Source: an uncultured bacterium | GTDB lineage: Bacteria > Bacillota > Limnochordia > DTU080 > JAAYLA01 | Assembly: GCA_937983075.1 (NCBI GenBank) | Contig: CALKAQ010000029.1 | Location: 1-25,599 of the forward strand | DNA length: 25,599 nt | Direction: 5' to 3' | In this document: one piece after another, positions 1 to 8,650 of the stretch | How the letters are laid out: each line of letters opens with the position of its first letter | How positions within the stretch are numbered: position 1 is the stretch's first letter | Program-made: the position numbers and the translations under genes | Notes under the pieces: model-generated | Databases searched by the model: none | What the model was told of the DNA's origin: nothing | The model's input: only the letters and a program-made list of their open reading frames with translations

Positions 1-1470
1 GAGCGGGGACACAGTGAGATCGTGCGCGCCGGCGATATGGTGTATGCGTTGTTTCCCGTTCTCAGTTATGAGGGGGACGTACTTGCCCTTATTGGAGTAT
101 TTGAAGATGTATCCGACTACACGTTCATGATGAGTAACCATATACAGCGTCTCGTTGCCCTCGTCACACTGATCGGACTGGCGTGCGCGGGAGCCGTCGC
201 GTCATTGGCGGGGATGATGAGTCGCCCAATCGTGGAAGTGAAAAACCAATTAGATGCTCTCGCAGGAGGCGGCGCCGACTTAACCAAGAAGCTTTCCGTT
301 CGATCAAGGGACGAAGTCGGACAACTTGCAGCTGCCTTCAACCGCTTTCTCGATAGTCTTAATGCAATGATTCGCGAGGTGCGAGAAACCGAAACACACA
401 TCGTTAAAGAAGTTCATGGGCTGAAACTGATTGCGGACAAATCGACACAAGAAACGGAACGAATCACGTTCACCATTCATGAGGTTGCTCAAGGAGCTCA
501 TCAGCAAGCCGGCAACCTTGCGGAGACAACGCAAACGATACAACAGCTGGGCGACGGCATCGACCTCATCGCTGCCGGAACTCGCGAGCAGTTATATCAA
601 GTTCAGCGGGCTACGGAGCTGATTCATGCAATGGCCGAGACATTCGAGTCGGTGTTGCAGCTTTCCAATGAGGTAGCGGTTGCATCGGAGGAAGGAGTTC
701 AACGCGCAAACGACGGAGCTCAGGCCGTGCAAGAAAGTGTGCTGAGCATGGAGTGTATCCGTTCGACAACACAAAGCGCTACTGAAAAAGTGCGAGAGCT
801 GGGCGAACAATCACGGAAGATTGGGGACATTATCCGAATCATTACCGATATTGCTGATCAAACCAATTTACTTGCCATCAACGTAGCAATCGAAGCGGCC
901 CGGGCCGGAGAGCACGGGCGGGGGTTTGCCGTTGTGGCGGACGAAGTGCAGCGGTTGGCGGTGACGTCGGCCGAATCAGCACAACAAATCAGTGAACTGG
1001 TGGAAACCATTCAGCAAGGTGTGCGCGACTCGGTGGATGCAATGGCCGCGATGATGAAAGAGGTGGAACTCGGTTCTGAGAATACCGCCAGGGCTGGAGG
1101 CGCTTTTGAAGACATCTTGGAAGCGATTGAACGCACCGATAAGAGGGCACAAGAGATTGCCGAGACGGCGAACCGAGTCTCCGTGCAGACCCAAGCAGCG
1201 GTACAAACGATGTCCGAAGTCGCAAGAATTACCGGTGAGGGAGCCGCGGCGACAAAGCAGATGGCCGTCTCCAGTGAACAAGTGGGTGAGACGATCGGAA
1301 CGGTTGCTGCGGTTTCAGAAGAAACGGCAGCTGCCAGCGAAGAGGTGGCCAAAGCTGCGGAACAAATCCAGCGGGCGAGCCATGAAATGCAACTTGCCAT
1401 TGAGTCGTTGAGCCATGTAGCTGAAAGACTGTCTGAGCTGATGAGCCGATTCAAACTTGCTGATGTCTGA
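1..1470 (+). CDS. Methyl-accepting chemotaxis protein, 5' end outside window
   Basis: Membrane chemoreceptor that relays a ligand signal to CheA/CheW. The frame is open from base 1, so the true start and most of the sensor domain lie upstream; 489 codons are visible. In order: the last strands of an extracytoplasmic (Cache-like) sensor, one membrane helix at about residues 50-73, a HAMP domain at about 74-127 (DEVGQLAAAFNRF), then a long coiled-coil signalling domain. The hairpin tip at about 285-320 is canonical, with QTNLLAINVAIEAARAGE followed by GRGFAVVADEV, so coupling to CheA/CheW should be intact. The stop codon TGA lies inside a perfect inverted repeat (1466-1499). A second receptor-like gene follows after about 250 bases. 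The ligand cannot be told from what is visible. Confidence 0.95.
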   Translation, partial: ERGHSEIVRAGDMVYALFPVLSYEGDVLALIGVFEDVSDYTFMMSNHIQRLVALVTLIGLACAGAVASLAGMMSRPIVEVKNQLDALAGGGADLTKKLSVRSRDEVGQLAAAFNRFLDSLNAMIREVRETETHIVKEVHGLKLIADKSTQETERITFTIHEVAQGAHQQAGNLAETTQTIQQLGDGIDLIAAGTREQLYQVQRATELIHAMAETFESVLQLSNEVAVASEEGVQRANDGAQAVQESVLSMECIRSTTQSATEKVRELGEQSRKIGDIIRIITDIADQTNLLAINVAIEAARAGEHGRGFAVVADEVQRLAVTSAESAQQISELVETIQQGVRDSVDAMAAMMKEVELGSENTARAGGAFEDILEAIERTDKRAQEIAETANRVSVQTQAAVQTMSEVARITGEGAAATKQMAVSSEQVGETIGTVAAVSEETAAASEEVAKAAEQIQRASHEMQLAIESLSHVAERLSELMSRFKLADV

Positions 1471-1499
1471 GGTCGGAATGTAAACATTCCGACCTCAGA
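1466..1499 (+). terminator. Perfect 15-bp inverted repeat over the receptor stop codon
   Basis: The 15 bases at 1466-1480 (TCTGAGGTCGGAATG) are exactly complementary to 1485-1499 across the loop TAAA. The stem includes the TGA stop. No T-run follows on either strand, so it is not a classical intrinsic terminator. It may instead protect the mRNA 3' end or slow polymerase. Confidence 0.6.
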
Positions 1500-1718
1500 T
1501 CTGGAATCTCCAATCGATCTACACAATAGCAGGCATGCAGCACAAAAGCGTCGAATTTAAATTTAATTCCCTCCGTTTTTGTAGGCAGAGATATCTGGCA
1601 ATACAGCAAAGAAAGGGTGATTTGCAACGTAACTTGCGAATGTGTCGTTGGGTCGCAATTGCCGTCACTTCTGTAAAGGAGTCGCCTGTCTAACCCTTCA
1701 TACAAGGAGCTGAAACCG

Positions 1719-3623
1719 TTGCGGATCACGTTAGGAAATAAGATAGCGCTAGGTTTTGCACTGGTCCTCGTACCGATGATTGTGGCGCTGTTGATAGGGC
1801 TAACCGGGTTTCACACGGACGTGGACACGTATGCCGAGGTGCTCGCGGAAGGGGAAGCTTTGATAAGCAGAGTGGCGGGCACCATGGATGAATACGAATC
1901 GCTCGTTCAGCAGATTGCTTCCGTTTCGAGCGCAGGTGAAGGTGAATTCGACCCACTGGCCATCGCCGGAGCACGTGAAGAATTTTTGCAGGCAGTACAA
2001 GCGATGAGCGACTATCAAAGCCGGCAGATGCAGGAACTGCAAAAAGTGCAGGATTCGCAAGCAGCTGCCGCCGCCGCCAATTTCAGCTTGCGGACGATCA
2101 TGGTCACCACCGCGGGCATTTCTGTGTTGCTGGGAATCATCGCCTCCATCGCCCTGAGCTACAGCATTGGGCGCTCCGTCCGGCGAACCGCTGAGGCGGC
2201 TTCGCGCCTCGCGGAAGGCGACTTGACGGTCGGCGAATTGCCTGTATTTTCAAGCGATGAGATCGGCGAGTTGCAAGGCGCACTGAATCGCGTGTTTGTG
2301 AAGTTGCAAGAGTATGTTGAAAAGGTCCAGGGATCCGTTGCATCGGTTCTCAGTGAAGGGCAAAAGCTCCTCACCGACACCGACGCAGCCACCTCGGCCG
2401 CGGCGGAAATTGCTGCGGCGCTGCACGAGGTGTCTGAAGGAACGAATCAACAGCTGAACACCGTCGATGAAATTCAAAATTTCGTCGAACGTATCCGACA
2501 GGCAAAAGAGCAGATCGATCAGAGTATGCAGGAACAAGCGCAGGATGCGGAACATACCCGGACAGCCGTTCAGCACGCGGCGGAGCAAGCGGAACGGTTT
2601 GCAGCTGCGGCTCAAGAATTAGCGGCAGCCGCAGAGCGAAACGAAGCAAGGGCTCGGTCCGGCAGCGAAGCGCTGGATGGAATCGCCGAGAAAACGGCGG
2701 AAGTACACGAAGTCGGTTTGCGCTTGGCCACCTGTTTGGATGAGCTCACAGCACAGTCGCAAACCATGAATGAAGTGATGCAGCTCTCGCGTAAACTGGC
2801 CGACAAGGCGCAGCTTGTTTCGTTGGCGGCGATGGGGGCGGCGAACACGGGGGATGATAGATCGAACATCGCCATCATCGTCGCGGAGGTTCAGCAGATT
2901 GCACGACACACGGCTGAAGCGCGTGAGCTGATTGAACAACACATGACAGCGGTGCAGTCCGCTATGATGGCGACCGCAGAGGCCGTACAGGAAACCATTC
3001 CTCGGATTGAGGCGGCGGTGCAATCGGTTTCCAACGCACGCTCGGAATTGGACGAAGTGCTGCGAACCGCTGGGGAGACGAAACAAAAGATATTGGAGAT
3101 ATCCGCTTCCGCTCAGGAGCTCGTGCAGCTGAATCAAGCTTCACAAAGTGCGGCAGAAAAGATGACGGGTTCAAGCCATGTTTCGCCGGTGCTCGAAGAA
3201 TTGACGGCATTGAGCGATCAGTTGGAGCAGGCGATCGCCGCAATCACTTCGGTTTCTCAAGCGACGGCAGCCACAACCGAGGGGGCAGCGGCTTCCGCCC
3301 TTCAGATACAGACGGTCGGGACTCAGATGCACGAAGCGATCGTGTCGCTGAATGCAATGGCCGAAACGCTCGCCGGTTTGACCCAACAATTTCAATGGCA
3401 GGTTGAAGAGCCCCCTCTTGACGCAGCCGACGTCGGAGCAGCCGGCGTCGGACCAGCCGCTGAGGAGCTCGTGGTCGAAGGGACCGTGGCCGAAGAGCCC
3501 GCGGACGAAGCATCCGTGGTCGAAGAAAGCATGGCTGAAAAGAGCACGGACGAAGAGACCGTGGTCGAAGAGGCGATGACGGAAGAAACTGCCGAAGAGA
3601 GGCAGAAAGTCCAAATTGAGTAG
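1719..3623 (+). CDS. MCP-like membrane protein with degenerate signalling tip and acidic repeat tail
   Basis: 634-residue protein with chemoreceptor architecture. The start is TTG at 1719, supported by AAGGAG at 1704-1709. Membrane helix 1 is at about 8-30, followed by a short helical outer segment (about 31-125), membrane helix 2 (about 126-148), HAMP (about 149-202) and a long helical domain. The tip region around residues 360-395 aligns with receptor tips but reads AAMGAANTGDDRSN then IAIIVAEVQQIA. The conserved IEAAR glutamate and arginine, the GE glutamate and GRGF are all lost, so normal CheA/CheW coupling is doubtful (inference). The C-terminus carries three 15-residue acidic repeats (585-629). 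It follows a normal receptor, so it may have arisen by duplication and divergence, perhaps as a sensor for another partner or a scaffold. Confidence 0.85.
   Translation: MRITLGNKIALGFALVLVPMIVALLIGLTGFHTDVDTYAEVLAEGEALISRVAGTMDEYESLVQQIASVSSAGEGEFDPLAIAGAREEFLQAVQAMSDYQSRQMQELQKVQDSQAAAAAANFSLRTIMVTTAGISVLLGIIASIALSYSIGRSVRRTAEAASRLAEGDLTVGELPVFSSDEIGELQGALNRVFVKLQEYVEKVQGSVASVLSEGQKLLTDTDAATSAAAEIAAALHEVSEGTNQQLNTVDEIQNFVERIRQAKEQIDQSMQEQAQDAEHTRTAVQHAAEQAERFAAAAQELAAAAERNEARARSGSEALDGIAEKTAEVHEVGLRLATCLDELTAQSQTMNEVMQLSRKLADKAQLVSLAAMGAANTGDDRSNIAIIVAEVQQIARHTAEARELIEQHMTAVQSAMMATAEAVQETIPRIEAAVQSVSNARSELDEVLRTAGETKQKILEISASAQELVQLNQASQSAAEKMTGSSHVSPVLEELTALSDQLEQAIAAITSVSQATAATTEGAAASALQIQTVGTQMHEAIVSLNAMAETLAGLTQQFQWQVEEPPLDAADVGAAGVGPAAEELVVEGTVAEEPADEASVVEESMAEKSTDEETVVEEAMTEETAEERQKVQIE
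3471..3605 (+). repeat. Three 45-bp in-frame repeats coding an acidic tail
   Basis: Residues 585-629 of the receptor-like protein are three imperfect 15-residue units: VVEGTVAEEPADEAS, VVEESMAEKSTDEET, VVEEAMTEETAEERQ. The DNA repeats with the same 45-base period (GTGGTCGAAG recurs). Such in-frame repeats can change copy number without breaking the frame. Confidence 0.85.
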
Positions 3624-3649
3624 CCGTACTCAAGGGAAAGTCGACACCG

Positions 3650-3690
3650 CTAATTAAAGAAGAAGACACCGCGCTGTTGGCGGCGGTGTG
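3650..3690 (-). terminator. Candidate terminator, minus strand
   Basis: On the minus strand ACACCGC pairs with GCGGTGT (plus positions 3683-3689 and 3666-3672) and is followed by CTTCTTCTTTAATT, a pyrimidine-rich tail. It would end minus-strand transcription coming from the kinase gene, whose stop is at 3864. The stem is only 7 bp and the tail is interrupted by C, so support is moderate. Confidence 0.45.
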
Positions 3691-3700
3691 TGGGGCTCTT

Positions 3701-3736
3701 GGCTGGGAAGGAAACAGGAGGGGGGGCTTCCCAGCC
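3701..3736. repeat. 10-bp inverted repeat in convergent gap
   Basis: GGCTGGGAAG (3701-3710) and CTTCCCAGCC (3727-3736) are perfect complements with a 16-base purine-rich loop. It sits between the converging receptor-like gene and the kinase remnant, a normal place for a terminator, but lacks a T-run on either strand. The rest of the 3624-3863 gap holds another 8-bp inverted repeat (GCGGCGGA 3818-3825 with TCCGCCGC 3838-3845) and no gene that I can support. Confidence 0.5.
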
Positions 3737-3863
3737 ACCGACGCCCTCCTTCGCTTGTCCAAAGTTATATTCGGTGTTTTTGTAATGATGAATAATTTTG
3801 GAGTTTCTTTGCTTGGCGCGGCGGATATGACCGCTCGTCCGCCGCAGCGACTGACGCTCGGGA

Positions 3864-5858
3864 TTATCGAGGCAGTCTTCCGGACACGTGACGGACCGAA
3901 GGAACATATTGGCGCTTCGATGGCGGCACACGGTCGAGGGGAAAGCGTACGGTGATGGTTGCACCGCGATTCGGTGAGGTTTCGATATGCAGGGTGCCGC
4001 CCTCTTCGAGCGTTCGGGCTTCAATAATGCGCAACCCAAGTCCGGACCGTGCTTTCTGAGGGTCAAAGCCGATGCCGTCATCGGTGAGGCTTACCAATAG
4101 TTCGTCTTGTTTCGTAATACCGAGGGTAATGTTGACCCGGGTCGCAATGGCGTGCTTGTGAATGTTGGCGAGCCATTCTTCGACAATGCGGTATATACAC
4201 AATCGGTTGGAATCGCGAATGGCGTAGCGGCTGTTTTCATGGAAGGCACCGAGCGCGGCTGCGCGGTCCAATAGGGTGATTTCTTCGTCGGCATTTACTG
4301 AAATGTCGAGGACGCCGGCATATTGTTCGGCTAAGGATTGAATGGCTGGAATAGGCCCGCTGGCAACAACTACGGATGCAAACAGTGGCTTGCCCGCCGA
4401 ATGTCGTTTTCCTGGACGTCAATGAGCCCCTTCTGGACTTTGTCCAGCAATGCAATGGCCTGTTCGCGGTCTTTGTCAATGAGTTGCACCGCTTGAGCGG
4501 TTTGATGGCTCAACAAGGCCAAACGCGCTTGCACACGACTATGCAGAAACTCGGCGACTTCTTGGCGCTGACGATCTTCGAGGCTGGCGAGGAGCCGACG
4601 CGCCGCCTGGAGTTCGGAGAGCACCGTTTCTTTTTGCCGCAAAGCATTTGCGTATTGCCGGGCATCGATGAATGTCAATGCGATGACGAATACAAAAAAC
4701 CCGAAGGGCATCCAATGTGCCCGCCCGTAATAGCGATTGTAGTACAAGAAGTCCAGGAAGGCGGTGAAGATGAGGATGCCGACGCCCAAGAGCGTAATCA
4801 GGCCGCCCGGACGTTTACGAAGAAACGCCCTGACAGCGGTGTACACAAAGTAAATCATGAAGGACGTCAAGATGATCAAATACAGCGGCAAGGCTCGGGA
4901 CGAAATGATCACGGGGACGGCAAGTGCCATCAAAGCGGTTCCCGCTCCGAGTCCCGCAGCGATGCGTGCAATCAGCGGCGAGGCGTCGAGGGGGGAACAA
5001 AATACGTGAAAACAGAGCAAACATGGCAAATGCGGCGAATCCCGCGGCGTACTCAATCCTCACATGCCATTCCCATGGGATGTTGGGAAAAGCCCAGGCA
5101 ATGGGAATATCGCCCATGAGCGCCGTTCGTGTTGCCATGGTGACTCCGAGCAGGCCAAGCAGTACATTGCTTTGGTCGGTCGGGCGCAGAGCGAACCGAG
5201 TTGCATGGTAGAGAGCGAGAAATATGAAGCCTCCAAGCAGCAGCACGGAGATGAGCAGGCGTTTTGTAAGCTCTTGGTCCATTTGCGCTTCTTGCCCGAG
5301 CACCGGAGCATTCCACAGGCCACCGACGCGATGTGAAAAATTGGCGACTTGAAAGACGATGTCCAAAGTTCGCCCGGTCGATGTAAAGCGCACGACCGTT
5401 GGCTTGTATTGCGGCGTGGTGCCGGCGCCATTGTCTGCTACAGTACCGTTGGAAGCAACGAGAGCTTCATTGATCCACAGGCGATAGGCCGTTTGCTCGA
5501 ATGGAATGTAAAGGGCGAGCCGTTGGTTTGCCTCATCAAGACGCACCCGCAAGCGGTATGTCGCATACCCCGTGGCAGCAAGTTTTTCGTCGTCGACGGT
5601 GTGGTTGTTCCAAGCGCCGGGGACTTTGATCCATCCGTCAGGTGCAGGTGCTTCATTGGCAAAATCGGCGGGTTCGAGAAAACGGTGCCAATAAAACTCC
5701 CATTCGCCGGCGAGTTGAATGGTGCCCGCAGTGGCAAAATGCCAGTTTGAAAGGTCTAAGAAACCTTCCGAAGCCGTCGGCTGCGCGTACCCAACGGCGA
5801 GCGGCAGCGACAACCAAATGGATGCGACTACGGCAAAGATGCCCAAAAATCGATTCAT
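3864..5858 (-). pseudogene. 7TMR-DISM sensor histidine kinase, broken by two frameshifts
   Basis: Three reading frames join to one kinase of about 665 codons. Part 1 starts at ATG 5858. It has a signal peptide, an extracellular 7TMR-DISM beta domain (GEWEFYWHRF, YATYRLRVRL) and the first membrane helices, then leaves frame in a run of six C (plus 4990-4995). Part 2 continues with more membrane helices, a linker helix and the dimerisation helix with phospho-acceptor histidine in AEFLHSRVQARL, ending DVQENDIRRASHCLHP before a TAG at 4370. Part 3 resumes in the first frame with VVASGPIPAIQSLAEQY and the ATPase domain (N box EEWLANIHKHA, G1 DDGIGFDP, G2 SGLGLRIIEA), stopping at 3864. One extra base at the first break and one missing base at the second restore the full protein. 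It overlaps the regulator gene by ATGA (5855-5858), so the two were a sensor-regulator pair. The breaks may be real decay or sequencing errors. Confidence 0.85.
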
Positions 5859-6601
5859 GGCTGCAAACCGGTGAGTGCAGGATTTTTCAGATGGCCGAGC
5901 TGCATGGGAAACAGCTCGGCTAAATACGCGAGCGCAGCCGCTACACGAGGTTGAATGTTCGAATGACTGTCGATGCCGATGACTTGATAAATGCGGGACA
6001 AATGGTTTTCCACCGTCCGATGGGATAGAAACAGCTGTTCGGCTATCGCCGCATTGGAATACCCCTGAGCGGTGAGATGAAGGATTTCTTTTTGACGTTC
6101 GGTCAACTTCGCCAAAAGACCTTTGGGTTCTTGCCCGGCATTCAACAGCGCTCGATCGGCGACGATTTCACCGTTGGCTATGCCAATGATGGCCCGCTTC
6201 AGGCTGTCCAAATCGCTTACGGCTGTTTTCAGCAAATAGGCGAAACCGCGATGTTCAAAGGCATCGAGGTGTGAAAGAATCGCGGGCAGCCGGTGATTGC
6301 TCAGGATGAGAATGCCGACGCCACGCATTAAGCTGCGCAGCCGATACGCAGTTTGCAGCCCGTTCCATTCACCGGGAAGTTGGAAATCAATGACGGCGGC
6401 ATGAATTGAATCAGTCGCATCATTGCGGAGGCGCGTTTCGACCGCTTTGATGGCTTCTTCGCCGCTGTTGAATGCACCCCACACGGCAAATTCGGCGGAC
6501 AGCGAGAGCGAGCAGTTCAGCATGTCGCGATAAAGCGGCTCATCTTCAATGACCAGAACTTGCAGTTGATTTCCAGCCTTAGCCAGAACCGTGGTACCCA
6601 A
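5855..6601 (-). CDS. NarL/LuxR-family response regulator
   Basis: 248-residue two-component regulator that binds DNA when phosphorylated. The receiver domain spans about 13-135: acidic pocket IEDE at 18-21, phospho-acceptor Asp72 in AAVIDFQLPG, conserved Lys125 in YLLKTA. The C-terminal LuxR helix-turn-helix is at about 166-206 (LTERQKEIL, NAAIAEQLFLSHRTVENHLS). Its stop overlaps the kinase start (ATGA), so translation is coupled and that kinase is the natural partner. The start is uncertain: TTG at 6601 is the longest reading but has no well-spaced Shine-Dalgarno, and the receiver core begins only at about residue 14. Flagellar genes are divergent, so a role in motility control is possible but unproven. 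If the kinase is truly broken, this regulator may be an orphan. Confidence 0.9.
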   Translation of the reverse strand: MGTTVLAKAGNQLQVLVIEDEPLYRDMLNCSLSLSAEFAVWGAFNSGEEAIKAVETRLRNDATDSIHAAVIDFQLPGEWNGLQTAYRLRSLMRGVGILILSNHRLPAILSHLDAFEHRGFAYLLKTAVSDLDSLKRAIIGIANGEIVADRALLNAGQEPKGLLAKLTERQKEILHLTAQGYSNAAIAEQLFLSHRTVENHLSRIYQVIGIDSHSNIQPRVAAALAYLAELFPMQLGHLKNPALTGLQP

Positions 6602-6715
6602 CCCACTTATCGTCTAAGAAAATCAGCCGATCCGAAGGAAAATCTTTCCCGTCAACGGCCTGTATTTGGTTGAGAAAAAAGAAAATCCTTCCCATTTGCT
6701 CTATTTCCTTTAACT

Positions 6716-6742
6716 TAAGATCCACCGCGTTTTTGTCGATAA
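6716..6742 (+). promoter_or_regulatory. Sigma-D (sigma-28)-like flagellar promoter
   Basis: TAAG (6716-6719), 15 bases, then GTCGATAA (6735-6742). The B. subtilis sigma-D consensus is TAAA, 14-16 bases, GCCGATAT, so each box has few mismatches. It lies about 100 bases upstream of flaG, the first gene of a late flagellar cluster, which is where such a promoter is expected. Confidence 0.55.
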
Positions 6743-6747
6743 AAGTA

Positions 6748-6773
6748 GGGGGTACCAGGGGGTATCGGGGGTA
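6748..6773 (+). repeat. Three GGGGGTA copies phased at 9-10 bases
   Basis: GGGGGTA occurs at 6748-6754, 6758-6764 and 6767-6773, starting just after the sigma-D-like -10 box, so it falls at the start of the predicted flaG mRNA. About one helical turn separates the copies. This could be a protein site in DNA or RNA, or a chance G-rich stretch. Confidence 0.6.
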
Positions 6774-6850
6774 CGACGGCTAGGGACGCGGAGGTCAAAT
6801 CAAAGCCTGTCAGCGTCCCGCAGCGTCGTGTGCCGCGGGAGGTGAGATCC

Positions 6851-7207
6851 GTGAAAGTGAATCAGGTTCAACCCGTGAAACTGAGCAACTGGGATGTGAA
6901 CCATACTGCCTTGCCGCATGGCGAACAGGCGAGAAAAGCGGCTTCCGAAGTTGTGCGCCCGATTGACCGCATGGACAACAGCGTTCAGGAGAAGGTCAGA
7001 GAAGCCATCCAGGCGTTGAATGAATCGGCGCTTTTGGTTGGCCGTGATTTGGAGTTTGTCATCCATGAAGACACGGGGCGGACGATGGTCAGGGTAATCG
7101 ACCGTGAGACGAAGGAACTCAGCCGCGAGATTCCGCCCGAAAAAATCCTCGATCTCATAGCCCGCATCAACGAAATGATCGGGTTGCTTCTCGATGAACG
7201 CGCCTAA
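6851..7207 (+). CDS. flaG: Flagellar protein FlaG
   Basis: 118-residue FlaG-family protein, associated with the flagellar filament and implicated in its length control in some species. I chose GTG at 6851 because GGGAGGTG (6838-6845) sits six bases upstream; the frame also opens at GTG 6830, but that start would overlap the ribosome site. The first half is a variable helical region. The C-terminal half carries the family signature: EFVIHEDTGRTMVRVIDRET, then EIPPEKILDLIARINEMIG and an acidic end (LLDERA). It is the first gene of the cluster leading to fliD and fliS, 72 bases before fliD, and is probably under the upstream sigma-D-like promoter. Confidence 0.92.
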   Translation: MKVNQVQPVKLSNWDVNHTALPHGEQARKAASEVVRPIDRMDNSVQEKVREAIQALNESALLVGRDLEFVIHEDTGRTMVRVIDRETKELSREIPPEKILDLIARINEMIGLLLDERA

Positions 7208-7279
7208 TTGATGGACAAAGTGGCGATGCGCAATACGCTCTATGCTGGCGGATGACACATTTGGAGGAGGAGACCGTCG

Positions 7280-8578
7280 ATGAGTCTGGCTATCGATGGA
7301 TTGGCGTCCGGCTTGGATACTTCGAACATTATAAGCCAATTGATGGAAATCGAGCGGCGTCCAATCAGGCTGCTTGAGGTCCGTCGCAATGAAATGCAAC
7401 AGCGGATGGACGCCTGGCGTGACATAAACAGCCGCCTGAACCGTTTGGACAACCTCATGGCGGATCTCGTCCGCTCCGGCACCTATGAAGGCCGCAAGGT
7501 GACGAGTTCCAACGCGGACGTCGCAACGGCGACTGCGGCGAACCGTGCGGAGCCCGCCGTATACACCGTTGAGGTGGAGCAGTTGGCTACGGCGCATCGG
7601 CTGGCGATCGACGAGGCTGGTCTTTCGAATCTCGTTGGGGATATTCAAATCAACGGGGTTCGTATCACGGTCAACGAGGGTATGTCGGTGGCCGACTTGG
7701 CGGCTGCTATCAAAAATGCTGAGGACGACATCGGAGTCCGTGCGACGGTTATTGCTGGCACTCTCGTGTTGGAAAGCAAGACGACGGGTACAGAGGGTGC
7801 CATCAAGCTGCTCCGCCTAAATGGTGAAGAAAGTGTCGACATTACGGATCAATATCAGATGGACGGCGGGGAAGCGAAAGACGCTGTTTTCTTTATCAAC
7901 GGCGTTAGAGTCGAACGCAGCAGCAACACGATCAGCGATGCGGTCGAGGGCATCACGTTTCATCTGCGTGATACGGGGACAACCGTCATCACGGTATCTC
8001 AAGACGTCGACGAAGTCATCAGCCGGATTCAGGCGTTTGTCGACCAGTACAATTCCGCCATGGAGTTCATGCGAGAGAAACTCGCCGAGGGTGCCATACT
8101 GCAGGGCGATGCCACGCTCATGCGTTTGCAGATGGGATTGCGCCAGGCGGTTCTTGACCGTGTGAGCACGAGCGGGGGACTGAACCAATTGGCGCAAATT
8201 GGAATCACCGCCACTCGGGAAGGCCGTCTTGAATTCGACCAGGCGAAATTCCGAGAAGCGTTTCAGGAAAATCCCTCCGCCGTCAAGGAGCTCTTCGCCG
8301 GGGACGGTGAGCATGGCGGGGCCATCGGTCGTGCGCGCGAGTATCTCAAAAACTACATTCAAGCGCAAACGGGCATCATTGCCGGACGTCAGGAGATGCT
8401 CAGCGGGCAGGTTGAAACCATTAAAGACAACATCGAACGTATGGAAGCTCGTTTGGAGCGCCGCGCTGAAATGTTGTACCGCCAGTTTGCGGCACTGGAA
8501 CAAGCATTGGCTCAGCTGCAGAGCCAGAGCAATTGGCTGCAAATGCAGCTGCAGCAGTTCGTCCCGGCGGCTCGCTGA
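7280..8578 (+). CDS. fliD: Flagellar filament cap protein FliD
   Basis: 432-residue filament cap (HAP2), exported through the flagellar type III system; it forms the cap under which flagellin monomers fold. Start ATG at 7280 with GGAGGAG eight bases or so upstream. The N-terminal domain (about 1-100) begins IDGLASGLDTSNIISQLMEI, the family hallmark, followed by the central beta domain and FliD_C from about 195 (AVFFINGVRVERSSNTISDA), then a coiled coil at the C-terminus rich in Gln (LAQLQSQSNWLQMQLQQF). It is a little shorter than the B. subtilis protein, with a compact middle domain. Followed by fliS, its usual neighbour. Confidence 0.95.
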   Translation: MSLAIDGLASGLDTSNIISQLMEIERRPIRLLEVRRNEMQQRMDAWRDINSRLNRLDNLMADLVRSGTYEGRKVTSSNADVATATAANRAEPAVYTVEVEQLATAHRLAIDEAGLSNLVGDIQINGVRITVNEGMSVADLAAAIKNAEDDIGVRATVIAGTLVLESKTTGTEGAIKLLRLNGEESVDITDQYQMDGGEAKDAVFFINGVRVERSSNTISDAVEGITFHLRDTGTTVITVSQDVDEVISRIQAFVDQYNSAMEFMREKLAEGAILQGDATLMRLQMGLRQAVLDRVSTSGGLNQLAQIGITATREGRLEFDQAKFREAFQENPSAVKELFAGDGEHGGAIGRAREYLKNYIQAQTGIIAGRQEMLSGQVETIKDNIERMEARLERRAEMLYRQFAALEQALAQLQSQSNWLQMQLQQFVPAAR

Positions 8579-8579
8579 T

Positions 8580-8608
8580 AGGCATAACGTGAACCAAACG
8601 TTATGCCT
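8580..8608 (+). repeat. Perfect 11-bp inverted repeat after fliD
   Basis: AGGCATAACGT (8580-8590) pairs with ACGTTATGCCT (8598-8608) across GAACCAA. It starts at the last base of the tandem stop region of fliD. No T-run follows, so it is more likely an mRNA stability or processing hairpin than a full terminator. Confidence 0.65.
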
Positions 8609-8613
8609 CTGGG

Positions 8614-8650
8614 CTTGACGATGAGTGGTCGCACCCTGTCATCGTTCAAG
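8614..8650 (+). promoter_or_regulatory. Stem-loop abutting the fliS ribosome site
   Basis: CTTGACGATGA (8614-8624) pairs with TCATCGTTCAAG (8639-8650) with one bulged T. The stem ends exactly where the AGGGGGG Shine-Dalgarno of fliS (8651-8657) begins. It could tune fliS translation or stack on the previous hairpin; this is inferred from position. Confidence 0.5.

Noticed and set aside
976..1526. Long open frames opposite the first receptor gene
   Set aside because: They are shadows of a high-GC coding gene: no ribosome sites and low-complexity Ser/Arg-rich translations.
4376..5119. 247-codon plus-strand frame opposite the kinase remnant
   Set aside because: The opposite strand reads as clear kinase domains; this frame is Gln/Arg-rich with no motif or ribosome site.
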